From a virus, in IMG/VR virus record IMGVR_UViG_3300031951_000544, positions 1 to 37,236 of that record: DNA of 37,236 nt. One strand, given 5' to 3'. A program made the translations under genes and the position numbers. The notes beneath the pieces are model-generated. The model was not told the origin of the DNA. It searched no databases and saw only the letters and a program-made list of their open reading frames with translations. Below, in pieces: positions 13,574-21,819 of the stretch (position 1 is its first letter; each line of letters opens with the position of its first letter).

Positions 13574-13798
13574 ATGTATGATAACGAGTCCCCGCCGGGT
13601 TCATGGAAGAAGGAACTCTCGGCTGCACCGTGGGGCTACGGACAGAACCAGAATCAGAAAGTCAGGGATGCCTTGGCGGCTGTTAGACAACGAGGCATGT
13701 GGACCGAAGCGTCGGTACTGGAGACAGAGATCACGACGCTCAAGGCAGAGATTGGTTATTTGATGGAGAGAATAGATGCGAGTAAGAGAGACAAATAA
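13574..13798 (+). CDS. hypothetical protein with C-terminal coiled coil
   Basis: 74 residues: a Pro/Gly/Trp-rich start (PPGSWKKELSAAPWGYG), then helices (VRDALAAVRQRGMWTEAS, ITTLKAEIGYLMERI). GAGG precedes the ATG by eight bases. Its last 23 bases overlap the next start. No family is recognised. Confidence 0.6.
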   Translation: MYDNESPPGSWKKELSAAPWGYGQNQNQKVRDALAAVRQRGMWTEASVLETEITTLKAEIGYLMERIDASKRDK

Positions 13799-13964
13799 AA
13801 CGACTGGGGCGATCAGGGAATACCTTGCTGAGATTGGACGCAAGGGTGGCTCAGCGGCAACGGGTGCAAAGAAGCGCCGTAGCCCGGACCATTACAAGAA
13901 GATGGTCGCAGCCCGTCGTAAGAAGCGTAAGGCCAAAGCAAAGCAGGCGAAAGCAGATGAGTGA
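13776..13964 (+). CDS. small basic KGG-type protein
   Basis: 62 residues, strongly basic. The segment IGRKGGSAATGAKKRRSPDH resembles the GRKGGxA motif of small stress and DNA-associated KGG proteins, with a Lys/Ala tail like a histone or nucleoid protein (RRKKRKAKAKQAKA). DNA binding is likely from charge. GAGAG lies before the ATG, within the previous gene. Confidence 0.6.
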   Translation: MRVRETNKTTGAIREYLAEIGRKGGSAATGAKKRRSPDHYKKMVAARRKKRKAKAKQAKADE

Positions 13965-14184
13965 TCCGGTCAACCACCCTGAGCACTACCAGCAGGGTGG
14001 AATCGAAACCATTGACTATATCCGTGCGGTGCTGGGCAAAGAGCAGTTCGTGGCTTATTGCGTGGGCAACGTATTGAAGTACGCCAGCCGCCCGAAGAAG
14101 GGCAAGTATGCAGAGGACTTACGCAAGGCCGCGTGGTATTGCAACCGCGCTGCGGACGAACTTGATAAGGCATCGAAGGTCTGA
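13957..14184 (+). CDS. DUF3310 (SaV-like) protein
   Basis: 75 residues that fit DUF3310 closely: VNHPEHYQQGGIETIDYIRA, then LGKEQFVAYCVGNVLKYASR, KGKYAEDLRKAAWYCNRA. This phage family's function is not settled; it is often near nucleotide-metabolism or replication genes. The ATG at 13957 lies eight bases before the previous stop. It is the last gene of the rightward operon and is followed by a strong terminator. Confidence 0.85.
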   Translation: MSDPVNHPEHYQQGGIETIDYIRAVLGKEQFVAYCVGNVLKYASRPKKGKYAEDLRKAAWYCNRAADELDKASKV

Positions 14185-14224
14185 TACAGTTTGATTGTGC
14201 TATCTCCTGTTAATGACGGGATTG

Positions 14225-14262
14225 GCCCCGGATTGAGCACTCCCTCTCCGGGGCATTTTTTT
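14225..14262 (+). terminator. rho-independent terminator of the rightward operon
   Basis: Stem GCCCCGGA (14225-14232) and TCCGGGGC (14247-14254), a 14-base loop, then ATTTTTTT. It lies between the DUF3310 stop and the convergent primase-helicase stop. Confidence 0.9.
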
Positions 14263-16501
14263 ACCTGCGTACTTTGTATACCCGCCGCTCACGACCGGGG
14301 CCGTTTGGCTTAATGATGTCCTCCATGATGTCGCCCGATTCCAAGAGCGTATTGAGATACTCGTTCCGATCCCGAGCCTTCATGCCTTGGCAAGCCTTGG
14401 CGAGTTGAGTACCGCTCATACCTTCTTTGCCTGCATCGCGAATGAGCTTGAGGATTCGCTTGTGCGCGGCTTCGATTTCGTTCTCTGCCACCTCGCGGTA
14501 CATGAGTTCAGCGGTGTAGTTGAATGACCACCGCGCAAGATCTGCACCCATCTTCATTACTTCAAATGTAATGACAGGGGTATGCGGGTTACGGGCGATG
14601 GCTTCGATCATGGCGAGCTTCACCGAGATCTCTGCAAAGCGCACCCAGAGATAGTCTTTCTTACGAGCGCATTGAATCTGCCATTCCTTGAGTTTGTTGT
14701 ACTCGTCAAAGGCATCGTCTTCCCACTTAACTTGGATGGGTACGACATCGGAACTCGCGACGTGCTGAATGTTTGAAAGATTACCGATGCCCACGGGTAC
14801 CACCGATGCTGCTTCAATGACATCGCGGATGATGTCTTCGGGTGGGCTCTGTCCGCCGTCGGGCACTTGGCTGTCGGGGTATTCCTCGAACGAAGGCATA
14901 AGCAGAATGCGGCTCATGGTGCCGTTATCCAGCATCTCAAACGTTAGTGCCTTGGTGAGCGACGAAGGCGTCGTGGTGCCAAAGAAGTTGAAGTTCGGTT
15001 GCTTGATGTCAAGACGCTTACGGTCTTTGTTGTCGGCGTACTCTTGGCCGTGATAGGTGCCACCGCTGCTGGAGTAAATCTCAAGCAAAGTCTTGATGAT
15101 GTCGCGCTGATGACCCGCTGCATTCTTGGCAGTCAAGCTTTGAAGGTAGAGGCCCATCTCATCAAGGTGGGAGATGCGCGAGGGGAAATCGTGCAGGGTG
15201 CGTAGAATCGCAACGCCTGATGAGAAGCGGTCGCCTGAGATGTAGTTGCTTAAGTTTGCGTCCTCCAGAATCTTCTTGACCTTCTGACGCGAGTGATCTT
15301 TACCGGCACCGGGTGTGGCCACCGCAATGGAGAAGATGTTGCAACGGGTACCAAACGAACTCATCGCGTACCGTCGCCCGAAGATTGCGCCAAACATGCA
15401 GATGGAATTCATCAACGCAAAGGTCGGCTGCGGTTGCTGGGAGCATGACAAAATCCAGCGCGTGACGCGACCCACGAGCGAGGGGCTTTCAAACCATTCG
15501 TTCGGGAAGTTGGAGCGGTTGCTCTTGGTGAACTTCTTGGTTTCGGTGAGTCCCGTCAGATCCACCCGCACTTCTTTGGTCGGATTCAGATTTAAATGCG
15601 GCGCAGGTACCCAGCCGTTTTGCTGAGCAAAAAAGTAGAGCGTACCGGCTCCGATCTTGGAGGGCGGCGACTTGCCGTAGTGATCCCACCGCTGCCGTGT
15701 CTCAAGGCTGTTGTACTTGCCGGAGGCTTGTGACCACTGGTCAAACACGATGAAGCCTTTGCCTTCGGTGGCGCAGTAGACGGCCATACCGATGCGGTTC
15801 CAATCGTCCCAAGAAAGATCTGGATTGGGTACAAACTTGAGTGCATCTTGAACGGCAGCGAGTGTACCCGTGAGGCCCTCGATGGACGTTCTCACATCCT
15901 TGTCAGGGATGATGGTTTGCTGGAGCCGCGAGCGTCTCAGGTTGGGCGGCAGGGTTTTGTACGCCGCCTCGCAAGCCTCCAGCACTTGTTGGTGCGTCAC
16001 AAGAGGCAACGACTCTAGCGGTACCTCGTGCGGCGCAGAGAAGGGCCACTGGTACGGCTTACCCGTCTCGGGGTGTATGGCATAGGCAACGAACTGTTGA
16101 CCAACCCCAAGCACTTCAATCGGGTGTAGGCTGATCTTGGAGAACGGCTCGTTGGTGCGGTACAGGTACAACGCCTTGGGGGATTTGCCGATGCGTACAA
16201 AGTCGGTCTTGCCGAGTTTCTCTTGGATGGTGTTACCGACCGCGATGGCAACGGATGAATCAAGCACATCGACATCAATGGCAACGACCTTGCCGGTCAA
16301 GATACCGACGCCTGCATCGGGCCACTTCTCCCAGATGTCAATGTGCGAGCGTGAACTATCGACCGTCGTCCAGCGTGGCATGTCAAACCACTGGCCATTG
16401 TCATACCGTCCGGGCTTCTTGGTCCCCGGCATAATCGGAACAATGGTGTAGCCTGCATCCAGCAGCTTCGCACCATGCTCAAACATGAATTGATCAGACA
16501 T
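14261..16501 (-). CDS. primase-polymerase/helicase (AEP + PriCT_2 + DUF3987-like)
   Basis: 746 residues. Residues about 10-170 form an archaeo-eukaryotic primase-polymerase domain: GILTGKVVAIDVDVLD with catalytic DVD (76-78), FVRIGKSPKALYLYR (101-115), and GQQFVAYAIHPETGKPYQWP (135-153). A PriCT_2-type segment follows at about 214-297 (LSWDDWNRIGMAVYCATEGK...GAGTLYFFAQQNGW). The C-terminal helicase, DUF3987-like, has Walker A TPGAGKD (396-402) and Walker B HLDE (445-448), then a winged helix near the end. GKD instead of GKT/S is typical of this group. It likely primes and unwinds at the fork. It starts eight bases inside the rusA end. Confidence 0.85.
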   Translation of the reverse strand: MSDQFMFEHGAKLLDAGYTIVPIMPGTKKPGRYDNGQWFDMPRWTTVDSSRSHIDIWEKWPDAGVGILTGKVVAIDVDVLDSSVAIAVGNTIQEKLGKTDFVRIGKSPKALYLYRTNEPFSKISLHPIEVLGVGQQFVAYAIHPETGKPYQWPFSAPHEVPLESLPLVTHQQVLEACEAAYKTLPPNLRRSRLQQTIIPDKDVRTSIEGLTGTLAAVQDALKFVPNPDLSWDDWNRIGMAVYCATEGKGFIVFDQWSQASGKYNSLETRQRWDHYGKSPPSKIGAGTLYFFAQQNGWVPAPHLNLNPTKEVRVDLTGLTETKKFTKSNRSNFPNEWFESPSLVGRVTRWILSCSQQPQPTFALMNSICMFGAIFGRRYAMSSFGTRCNIFSIAVATPGAGKDHSRQKVKKILEDANLSNYISGDRFSSGVAILRTLHDFPSRISHLDEMGLYLQSLTAKNAAGHQRDIIKTLLEIYSSSGGTYHGQEYADNKDRKRLDIKQPNFNFFGTTTPSSLTKALTFEMLDNGTMSRILLMPSFEEYPDSQVPDGGQSPPEDIIRDVIEAASVVPVGIGNLSNIQHVASSDVVPIQVKWEDDAFDEYNKLKEWQIQCARKKDYLWVRFAEISVKLAMIEAIARNPHTPVITFEVMKMGADLARWSFNYTAELMYREVAENEIEAAHKRILKLIRDAGKEGMSGTQLAKACQGMKARDRNEYLNTLLESGDIMEDIIKPNGPGRERRVYKVRR

Positions 16502-16874
16502 TGACGACTTGAACCTCTATGCGCTCTTCGTTGTCGTACTTCTTTGCAGCGACGAGTTCACACACGGCTGCGTCATCGTCAAATACGACTTCGTTCAGCG
16601 CGTCAAGAACTGCTTTAACGATATTGTCGAGGTCGGGTCGGGAAACGTGCCATCCCGTTTTGGTCTTATGGGAGAAGTACGCCGTGATCGTAACCTTGAC
16701 AGGACCTTCTAACACGGTCTTGCCTATCATCGCAACTTGTGCAAACGACTTGAGTGCTCGTTCGTAATCACGAGTCTTTTGCGGTGTGTACGTCACCACA
16801 CCACCGGCCTTGGTGCGACCGAAGCGCGGACGGGATTTACCAATGGGTGTGCCATGGAACACGATGTCAATCAT
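16494..16874 (-). CDS. rusA: RusA-type Holliday junction resolvase
   Basis: 126 residues that fit RusA: KSRPRFGR (13-20) near the N-terminus, then SRPDLDNIVKAVLDALN (78-94) with catalytic aspartates D81 and D83, and FDDDAAVCELVAAKKY (98-113) with D99-D101. It cuts branched DNA made during replication and recombination, before packaging. GGAG sits seven bases before the ATG, and the start overlaps the HTH gene stop by ATGA, so the operon is HTH, rusA, primase-helicase. Confidence 0.9.
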   Translation of the reverse strand: MIDIVFHGTPIGKSRPRFGRTKAGGVVTYTPQKTRDYERALKSFAQVAMIGKTVLEGPVKVTITAYFSHKTKTGWHVSRPDLDNIVKAVLDALNEVVFDDDAAVCELVAAKKYDNEERIEVQVVNV

Positions 16875-17239
16875 AGGGTTACTCCAAACTCTCGCTTAAT
16901 TTTTTGAGCGTGATCTTTTGTGGGCCGCAGGGAATCCTTGATATAGGCAGCAAGGGTATTGCGCGAAATGCCGATACGTTTCGCCGCCTCTTGGATGGTC
17001 AAACCCCTGCGCACCAAGGCATCGTGCAGTTTAAACCCCGGCCCTACTGAGGCGACCGAACGAAGGTCTTGCACTTTCACGGAACCCTTGGTTTTCCGCA
17101 GGATTATGGCCACCCACTGGGGCGACGGAGCACGGCTACCCGCAAGCCATCTTGTGACAGCGGTACGGGTACACCCGACCAAGGCAGCAAACTGCTCCTG
17201 TGTCAAGCGCTTTCGTCTCATGTATTCATTCAGCGTCAT
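16871..17239 (-). CDS. double helix-turn-helix regulator (XRE/Fis-like)
   Basis: 122 residues from the ATG at 17239, which follows GGAGG at four bases; the frame is open a further 17 codons. It has two HTH units: an XRE-type one (LTQEQFAALVGCTRTAVTRW, about 14-33) and a second (LTIQEAAKRIGISRNTLAAY, about 80-99). It faces a divergent control region with three dyads, so it probably regulates both its own operon and the recombination operon. The operator match is inferred. It could instead be a Cro-like early switch. Confidence 0.75.
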   Translation of the reverse strand: MTLNEYMRRKRLTQEQFAALVGCTRTAVTRWLAGSRAPSPQWVAIILRKTKGSVKVQDLRSVASVGPGFKLHDALVRRGLTIQEAAKRIGISRNTLAAYIKDSLRPTKDHAQKIKREFGVTL

Positions 17240-17354
17240 TGATCCTCCAAATTGCCCCCAACTTGGGTGACATATTGCCACCCCTTGCATTCCGTCACAA
17301 GGGGGTATAACCTCTCAATCACTGGCATTGTCCAGTCAATGTGGAGATGTAAAT
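17240..17354. promoter_or_regulatory. divergent control region with three dyads
   Basis: Between the HTH gene and the recombination operon are three inverted repeats: CCCAA-C-TTGGG (17257-17267), CCCCTTG/CAAGGGG with a ten-base spacer (17281-17304), and ACTGG/CCAGT with a six-base spacer (17321-17336). A good rightward -10, TATAAC, is at 17306-17311 next to the second dyad, with TTGCAT as a close -35 at 15 bases. Leftward, TTGTGA-17-CAATAT overlaps the same dyad. This is the layout of a regulated divergent promoter pair. Confidence 0.6.
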
Positions 17355-17738
17355 ATGCGAAATGAAATTGAAATAGCAAATGATCTTTGGGCCGCGAAGC
17401 AGGCTGAGTCTGAAGCCAAAGCAAAGCGGATTGAATTGGAAGAAGAACTGATTGCTGTCCTCGGTTCCAAAGAAGAGGGGCAAGAGAAGCACGCTGTCGG
17501 TGATTACAAGATCACCATCGAAGGCAAACTCATCCGCAAGATCGACTGGAAGGCATTTGATGCTCACGTTGCATCGAAGATTCCGGCGTCCATGCACCCG
17601 GTGAGGATGGTGCGCGAAGTCGATGTGACCGGGGTCAAGTACCTCGCCAACAACGAACCGCAGCTCTATCGCCTCTTGAGCAGTGCGCTCACTGTTGTAC
17701 CCGCTAAAACCTACGTCAAAATTGAATTGGGAGTCTAA
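17355..17738 (+). CDS. phage conserved protein (DUF7173-like)
   Basis: 127 residues. Helical N-terminus (EIANDLWAAKQAESEAKAKR, then ELEEELIAVL), a short beta region (HAVGDYKITIEGKLIRKIDW), then FDAHVASKIPASMHPVR..REVDVTGVKYL and a C-terminal VVPAKTYVKIELGV. I recall this ending from phage proteins just upstream of Sak4 and DUF669 genes. The function is unknown; a recombination accessory role is inferred from context. The ATG at 17355 follows GGAG; an upstream TTG start (17328) is less likely. Confidence 0.65.
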   Translation: MRNEIEIANDLWAAKQAESEAKAKRIELEEELIAVLGSKEEGQEKHAVGDYKITIEGKLIRKIDWKAFDAHVASKIPASMHPVRMVREVDVTGVKYLANNEPQLYRLLSSALTVVPAKTYVKIELGV

Positions 17739-17740
17739 CC

Positions 17741-18505
17741 ATGGCTATATCACTTGCTAGTCTCAAGAAGACTGGCACCGCTCGTCCGCCGCGTATTGTT
17801 TTGTACGGCACACACGGCATCGGCAAAAGCACCTTCGCGGCGCAAGCCCCGGAGCCTGTGTTCATCCAGACTGAGGAGGGCCTTGATGCTGTCTCTGCAA
17901 CAGCGTTCCCGCTCTGCCAAAGTTTTGATGACATTCTGGAATGCATCGGCGTTCTCGCTGGAGAGAGTCACGACTTTCAAACCGTCGTGCTAGACAGCGC
18001 AGACTGGGCCGAGCAGTTGATCCAGAAGCGTGTTGCGCAAGACAACAACGTCAAGACTATCGACGCCATCGGTTACGGACGTGGTTATAAAGCCGCTGCC
18101 GATTACTGGCGACAACTGCTGGATGGGTTTGACCATCTGCGTTCCGACAAGAACATGCAAGTCATTCTGCTTGCACACTCGCAGGTTCGTAGATTCGATG
18201 ACCCGCTGGCTGATCCGTACGACCGCTATCAGCTTGACCTGCATCACGGCAGCGCAAGTCTGGTCAGCGAGTGGTGCGACATTATGATGTTCGCCAATCA
18301 GCAGTACAGCACGGTGAAGTCGGATGTCGGCTTTAACCAGAAAGTTACCCGCGCCGTTGGGACTGGTAACCGTGTACTTTATACCCAAGAACGTCCGGGC
18401 TGGCAGGCGAAGTCTCGCTGGTCGCTACCCGACACCCTCCCGCTGGACTACGGCAAGTTTGCTGAAGCCCTCGGAAATTCAATGGCACAAATCGTAGGAG
18501 AGTAA
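17741..18505 (+). CDS. Sak4-like RecA-fold ATPase (AAA_24)
   Basis: 254 residues. Walker A GTHGIGKST (23-31), the segment VFIQTEEGLDAVSATAFP, Walker B TVVLDSADW (81-89), and VILLAHSQVRRFDDPLADP form the pattern of phage AAA_24 proteins, which include Sak4-type single-strand annealing ATPases. It likely promotes strand annealing and recombination. It starts two bases after the previous stop and is followed by DUF669, which is probably its SSB partner. Complete in length. Confidence 0.85.
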   Translation: MAISLASLKKTGTARPPRIVLYGTHGIGKSTFAAQAPEPVFIQTEEGLDAVSATAFPLCQSFDDILECIGVLAGESHDFQTVVLDSADWAEQLIQKRVAQDNNVKTIDAIGYGRGYKAAADYWRQLLDGFDHLRSDKNMQVILLAHSQVRRFDDPLADPYDRYQLDLHHGSASLVSEWCDIMMFANQQYSTVKSDVGFNQKVTRAVGTGNRVLYTQERPGWQAKSRWSLPDTLPLDYGKFAEALGNSMAQIVGE

Positions 18506-18506
18506 A

Positions 18507-18974
18507 ATGGCCAAGTTAAACTTTAACGCTTCAGAAGTCCCCAGCCAGCAAAGCGGTTACGAGCCGCGACCGACGGGCGAATACACCATGCAAGTCGTAA
18601 ACAGCGACATGCGTACCACCAAGTCGGGCACCGGTCAGTACCTCTGGCTGGAGTTTGACATCCTGAGTGGCCCCGTGCGTGGTAAGTACTTTGAGAGGCT
18701 CAACCTTTTCAATGACAACGCCAAGGCCGTAGAGATTGCTAACCGGCAGCTCTCTGCGATCTGTAACGCTGTGGGTTTGGTTGCGCTTCAGGACTCTGAG
18801 CAGTTGCACATGAAGCCGCTCAAGGTCGTACTCAAGGTCACCGAGAGCAAGGACGGTTCTTTGCAAAACAATGCGAAGTACCTTCCGCTGAACGCAGCCC
18901 CGGCTGCTACGGCACCGGCACCAGCGGCTCCGGCGGCTCCGGCTGCTAAGCCTTGGGAACGTCACAAGAAGTAA
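18507..18974 (+). CDS. DUF669 single-stranded DNA-binding-like protein
   Basis: 155 residues. The N-terminus (LNFNASEVPSQQSGYEPRPT), then GEYTMQVVNSDMRTTKSGTG, LWLEFDILSGPVRGKYFERL and NANAKY-like segments are typical of DUF669, an OB-fold-like family that accompanies Sak4. The C-terminus has a Pro/Ala linker and a WERHKK tip. It probably coats single-stranded DNA. It is co-translated with the ATPase (one base between). Confidence 0.8.
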   Translation: MAKLNFNASEVPSQQSGYEPRPTGEYTMQVVNSDMRTTKSGTGQYLWLEFDILSGPVRGKYFERLNLFNDNAKAVEIANRQLSAICNAVGLVALQDSEQLHMKPLKVVLKVTESKDGSLQNNAKYLPLNAAPAATAPAPAAPAAPAAKPWERHKK

Positions 18975-18980
18975 CAGGTA

Positions 18981-19042
18981 GGCACGGCACCTCAGGGTGT
19001 ATTGATTAACCCCCTAGCTGAACCGCTCTGGGGTGTCGTGCC
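18981..19042 (+). other. long intergenic hairpin between DUF669 and nuclease genes
   Basis: GGCACGGCACC (18981-18991) pairs with GGTGTCGTGCC (19032-19042), 11 pairs including one G-U. Inside lies a competing ACCCC/GGGGT hairpin (19009-19013 with 19030-19034). It occupies almost the whole 78-base gap. Since only CTTT follows, it may be an mRNA-processing or attenuation element rather than a strong terminator. Confidence 0.6.
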
Positions 19043-19052
19043 GCTTTAAATC

Positions 19053-20009
19053 ATGGTCAAAATACCCGACTTGCAAGATCCGACACTGCTTGCGCTTGAT
19101 GCTGCCTTGGAAGAGGCGCAGCGCAGCTCCCCCCGAATGTATCTCGGTGCCTCTAGCATTGGCGAGAACTGTGAGCGTAGACTGTGGCTCAGTTTCCGCT
19201 GGGCCAAGCAAGGCTTTATCGAAGCCGCTGGGCTACGCCGAATTGAAGATGGGCACCGGGGCGAAAAGGTATTGGCAGATTGGCTACGGTTAGTACCCGG
19301 AGTTGATCTTTCCACGGAAAAGGAACCCGGTGTCCAGCACAGTTTTCAAGACCACGGCGGTCACTTCCGTGGCAACTGTGACGGACTCATCACCGGTCTT
19401 TTGCAATCCCCAAAGAAACTTCATGTCTGGGAATGCAAGATCGTCAACGAGCAGAAGTTCAAAAAGGTTTCGTCGCTGAAGATCAGCAAGGGCGAAGAGA
19501 ACGCGCTCAAGGAATGGGATTACGTCTACTACGCTCAGGCTCAAGTGTATATGCACTACTTCAAAGCCGAGCGTCATTACATGACTGTGGGCAGTCCCGG
19601 TGTGCGCGACATTGTAAGCATCCGCACCGAATACTCAGAAGGCGATGCCCAGAAGTTTATCGACAAGGCCAAGCGCATTGTCTTTGCACCGAGGCCCCCG
19701 AGTAAGATTTCAAACGAACCTGCATGGCACGAGTGCAAGTACTGCTCGTTCCATGGGCTGTGTCACAACGATGAGATGCCAACGCAGAAGTCGTGTCGGA
19801 CTTGCATGTACTCGACGCCGTTGCCAGAAGGTACATGGAAGTGCGAGAAGCATGACCACCTTCTCACCGACCCGATGCAACGCGCAGGCTGCAACGATCA
19901 CTTGTTTCACCCCAATCTTGTACCGGGAGAACAGACCGACTACGGTGAGGGCTGGGTGGAATACACGCTTAAAGATGGAACCAAATGGACAAACCGGAGC
20001 CGCTCGTAG
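19053..20009 (+). CDS. Cas4-like PD-(D/E)XK exonuclease with Fe-S motif
   Basis: 318 residues. The nuclease core has GNCDGLI (D110), HVWECKIVN (E127, K129) and AQAQVYMHYF (Q164, Y166), the order of a RecB/Cas4-type nuclease. A Cys at position 40 plus C228, C231 and C237 form the 1+3 arrangement that holds a 4Fe-4S cluster in Cas4 and AddB. A second Cys set (C248, C251, C264, C280) may bind zinc. It would process DNA ends to feed the Sak4-like annealing ATPase. There is no Cas1 or CRISPR array, so it is a phage recombination enzyme, not CRISPR adaptation. Confidence 0.8.
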   Translation: MVKIPDLQDPTLLALDAALEEAQRSSPRMYLGASSIGENCERRLWLSFRWAKQGFIEAAGLRRIEDGHRGEKVLADWLRLVPGVDLSTEKEPGVQHSFQDHGGHFRGNCDGLITGLLQSPKKLHVWECKIVNEQKFKKVSSLKISKGEENALKEWDYVYYAQAQVYMHYFKAERHYMTVGSPGVRDIVSIRTEYSEGDAQKFIDKAKRIVFAPRPPSKISNEPAWHECKYCSFHGLCHNDEMPTQKSCRTCMYSTPLPEGTWKCEKHDHLLTDPMQRAGCNDHLFHPNLVPGEQTDYGEGWVEYTLKDGTKWTNRSRS

Positions 20010-20182
20010 AGGACGATGATGAATTCTCGTTTTCTGGAGAAGAGATGTATTTGATTCTGAAAGCACTGGATGTGTACGCACACGCCATGCTGCTCAGTGA
20101 TTCGACGACTGAATTTTTGAAAGTACAGACGCTGGCCAAGTACATCATCAGTAAGACACCCCGATCAGGATTGAACTCGTGA
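19985..20182 (+). CDS. small acidic hypothetical protein
   Basis: 65 residues with an acidic start (KPEPLVEDDDEFSFSGEEMY) then helices (LILKALDVYAHAMLLSDS, EFLKVQTLAKYIISK). It overlaps the nuclease by 25 bases and the helicase by GTGA, so it is translated between two DNA enzymes and could regulate or bridge them; this is inference. Confidence 0.65.
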   Translation: MDKPEPLVEDDDEFSFSGEEMYLILKALDVYAHAMLLSDSTTEFLKVQTLAKYIISKTPRSGLNS

Positions 20183-21819
20183 TTACCTTACGCCCGTATC
20201 AAAACGAAGCCATTGACTATACGTTCAAGTACCTTGCTGAGAACGACGGCAATCCGCTGATCGTGCTACCCACAGGCACCGGCAAGAGCTTTGTGATTGC
20301 GGAGTTTTGCCGCAAGGTCTTGGCCAACTGGCCCGACAGCAAGATCGTGGTGGTGACGCACGTACGGGAACTGATCCGCCAGAACCATGAAGAGTTGATG
20401 CGTCTGTGGCCCGAGGCCCCGGCGGGAGTGAACTCTGCGGGTTTAAATCAGCGCGACTACGACCCGGCGATTGTGTTCTGTGGGATACAGTCGGTGCACA
20501 AGCATGCGACCAAGTTCACGAAGGTGGATCTGTGCCTGATTGATGAGGCGCACCTGATCCCGCGTAAGACCAACACGATGTACCAAAAGTTCCTAAAGAC
20601 TCTGAAGGCGATGAACCCCCACCTTCGGGTGATTGGGTTGACTGCTACACCATATCGCTTGGACAGCGGGTTACTGTGCGGAGGCAGCGATGCACTCTTC
20701 ACGGATGTGTCTTACGAAGCTCCGCTCTCGGACATGGTGAAGCAGGGGTATCTCACCAAGTTGGTCTCCAAGGAACCCAAGACCCTGCTGGACGTACGCG
20801 GCGTAGCCACCCGAGGCGGCGAGTTTATTCCCGGTGAACTAGAGCGAGCGGTAGACAAGAAGGACGTAAACCAGTCGGTCGTCCGCGAGATTGTAGCCTT
20901 TGGGCAGAACCGTAAGTCATGGCTGCTCTTTTGCTCCGGCGTCTCCCATGCCACTCACATTGCCGAGTTGGTCAGGGGCTACGGGATTACCTGTGAGACC
21001 ATCTTCGGGGAGACCCCTAAAACCGAACGAGACCGCATTGTGGCGGACTTCAAAGCGGGGCGCATTCAGGCGCTGGCTTCTATGGGCGTCCTGACCACGG
21101 GCTTTAACGCGCCTTGCGTGGATCTTGTGGCGCTGCTTCGACCTACCCAGTCGGTAGGGCTGTACGTACAGATCATGGGCCGTGGCATGCGTAACCATCC
21201 CGGCAAGGCCGACTGCTTGGTATTGGACTTTGCAGGCAACGTCGCTCGACATGGGCCGGTGGATCGGATCAATCCCAAGAGACCCCGCAAGTCCACCGAA
21301 GAAGGCATTGCTCCAACCAAGACCTGTCCTGAGTGCAAGAGTATTGTCCACGCTGCGGCCATGGAGTGCTTGGACTGCGGGTACGAGTGGCCCCCACGGG
21401 AAGTGGAGATTGATCGCACGGCAACGACGCTGCCGGTGATGGCTGCTGCAATCCCTGCGCAGTGGGTCAAGGTCAACGCGATTGCTTACCGCCGTCACCC
21501 GAAGCCGGGTAGCCCAGACTCCATGCGAGTGGAATACCGCTCAGGATTGGTGGTGTACCGTGAGTGGGTCTTCTTTGACCACAAGGGATACCCTTTGGAG
21601 AAAGCCCGCAAGTGGTGGCAGCGACGCATGGCTGGCCCCGGTGTTCTTCCAACCAGCACGACCGACGCCCTTGCTAAAGCCCACACATTACTGAAGCCCG
21701 ATGAAATCAAAGTATCTAAAAACGGCAAGTACACAGAAATTACCGACTTTCGGTTCGTGCCCAATCTGCCGCAGGAAGGAGCGGGGGTACCTGTATATGC
21801 CTCCGCCCGGAAGAAGTAA
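20179..21819 (+). CDS. SF2 DEAH-type DNA helicase with zinc motif
   Basis: 546 residues from a GTG forming a GTGA overlap. Motif I PTGTGKS (31-37), Ia VVVTHVRELI, II DEAH (122-125), III TAT (155-157), and motif VI QIMGRGMRNHPGK with Arg fingers. Near residue 386 a zinc-ribbon-like CPECKSIVHAAAMECLDC follows the helicase core. A C-terminal domain of about 150 residues is less clear. It resembles phage UvsW-like or RecG/UvrB-like recombination helicases. It sits last in the recombination operon, so branch migration or fork rescue is likely. The 3' end overlaps another gene by 119 bases. Confidence 0.9.
   Translation: MITLRPYQNEAIDYTFKYLAENDGNPLIVLPTGTGKSFVIAEFCRKVLANWPDSKIVVVTHVRELIRQNHEELMRLWPEAPAGVNSAGLNQRDYDPAIVFCGIQSVHKHATKFTKVDLCLIDEAHLIPRKTNTMYQKFLKTLKAMNPHLRVIGLTATPYRLDSGLLCGGSDALFTDVSYEAPLSDMVKQGYLTKLVSKEPKTLLDVRGVATRGGEFIPGELERAVDKKDVNQSVVREIVAFGQNRKSWLLFCSGVSHATHIAELVRGYGITCETIFGETPKTERDRIVADFKAGRIQALASMGVLTTGFNAPCVDLVALLRPTQSVGLYVQIMGRGMRNHPGKADCLVLDFAGNVARHGPVDRINPKRPRKSTEEGIAPTKTCPECKSIVHAAAMECLDCGYEWPPREVEIDRTATTLPVMAAAIPAQWVKVNAIAYRRHPKPGSPDSMRVEYRSGLVVYREWVFFDHKGYPLEKARKWWQRRMAGPGVLPTSTTDALAKAHTLLKPDEIKVSKNGKYTEITDFRFVPNLPQEGAGVPVYASARKK

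Noticed and set aside
16871-17239. HTH gene as a lysogeny repressor
   Set aside because: No integrase, excisionase or attachment site is seen in the window, and the gene is co-transcribed with rusA and primase. It is more likely an early-gene regulator.
19053-20009. Cas4-like nuclease as evidence of a CRISPR-Cas system
   Set aside because: No Cas1, Cas2, effector gene or repeat-spacer array is seen; the neighbours are Sak4-like and DUF669 recombination genes, which explain the nuclease.
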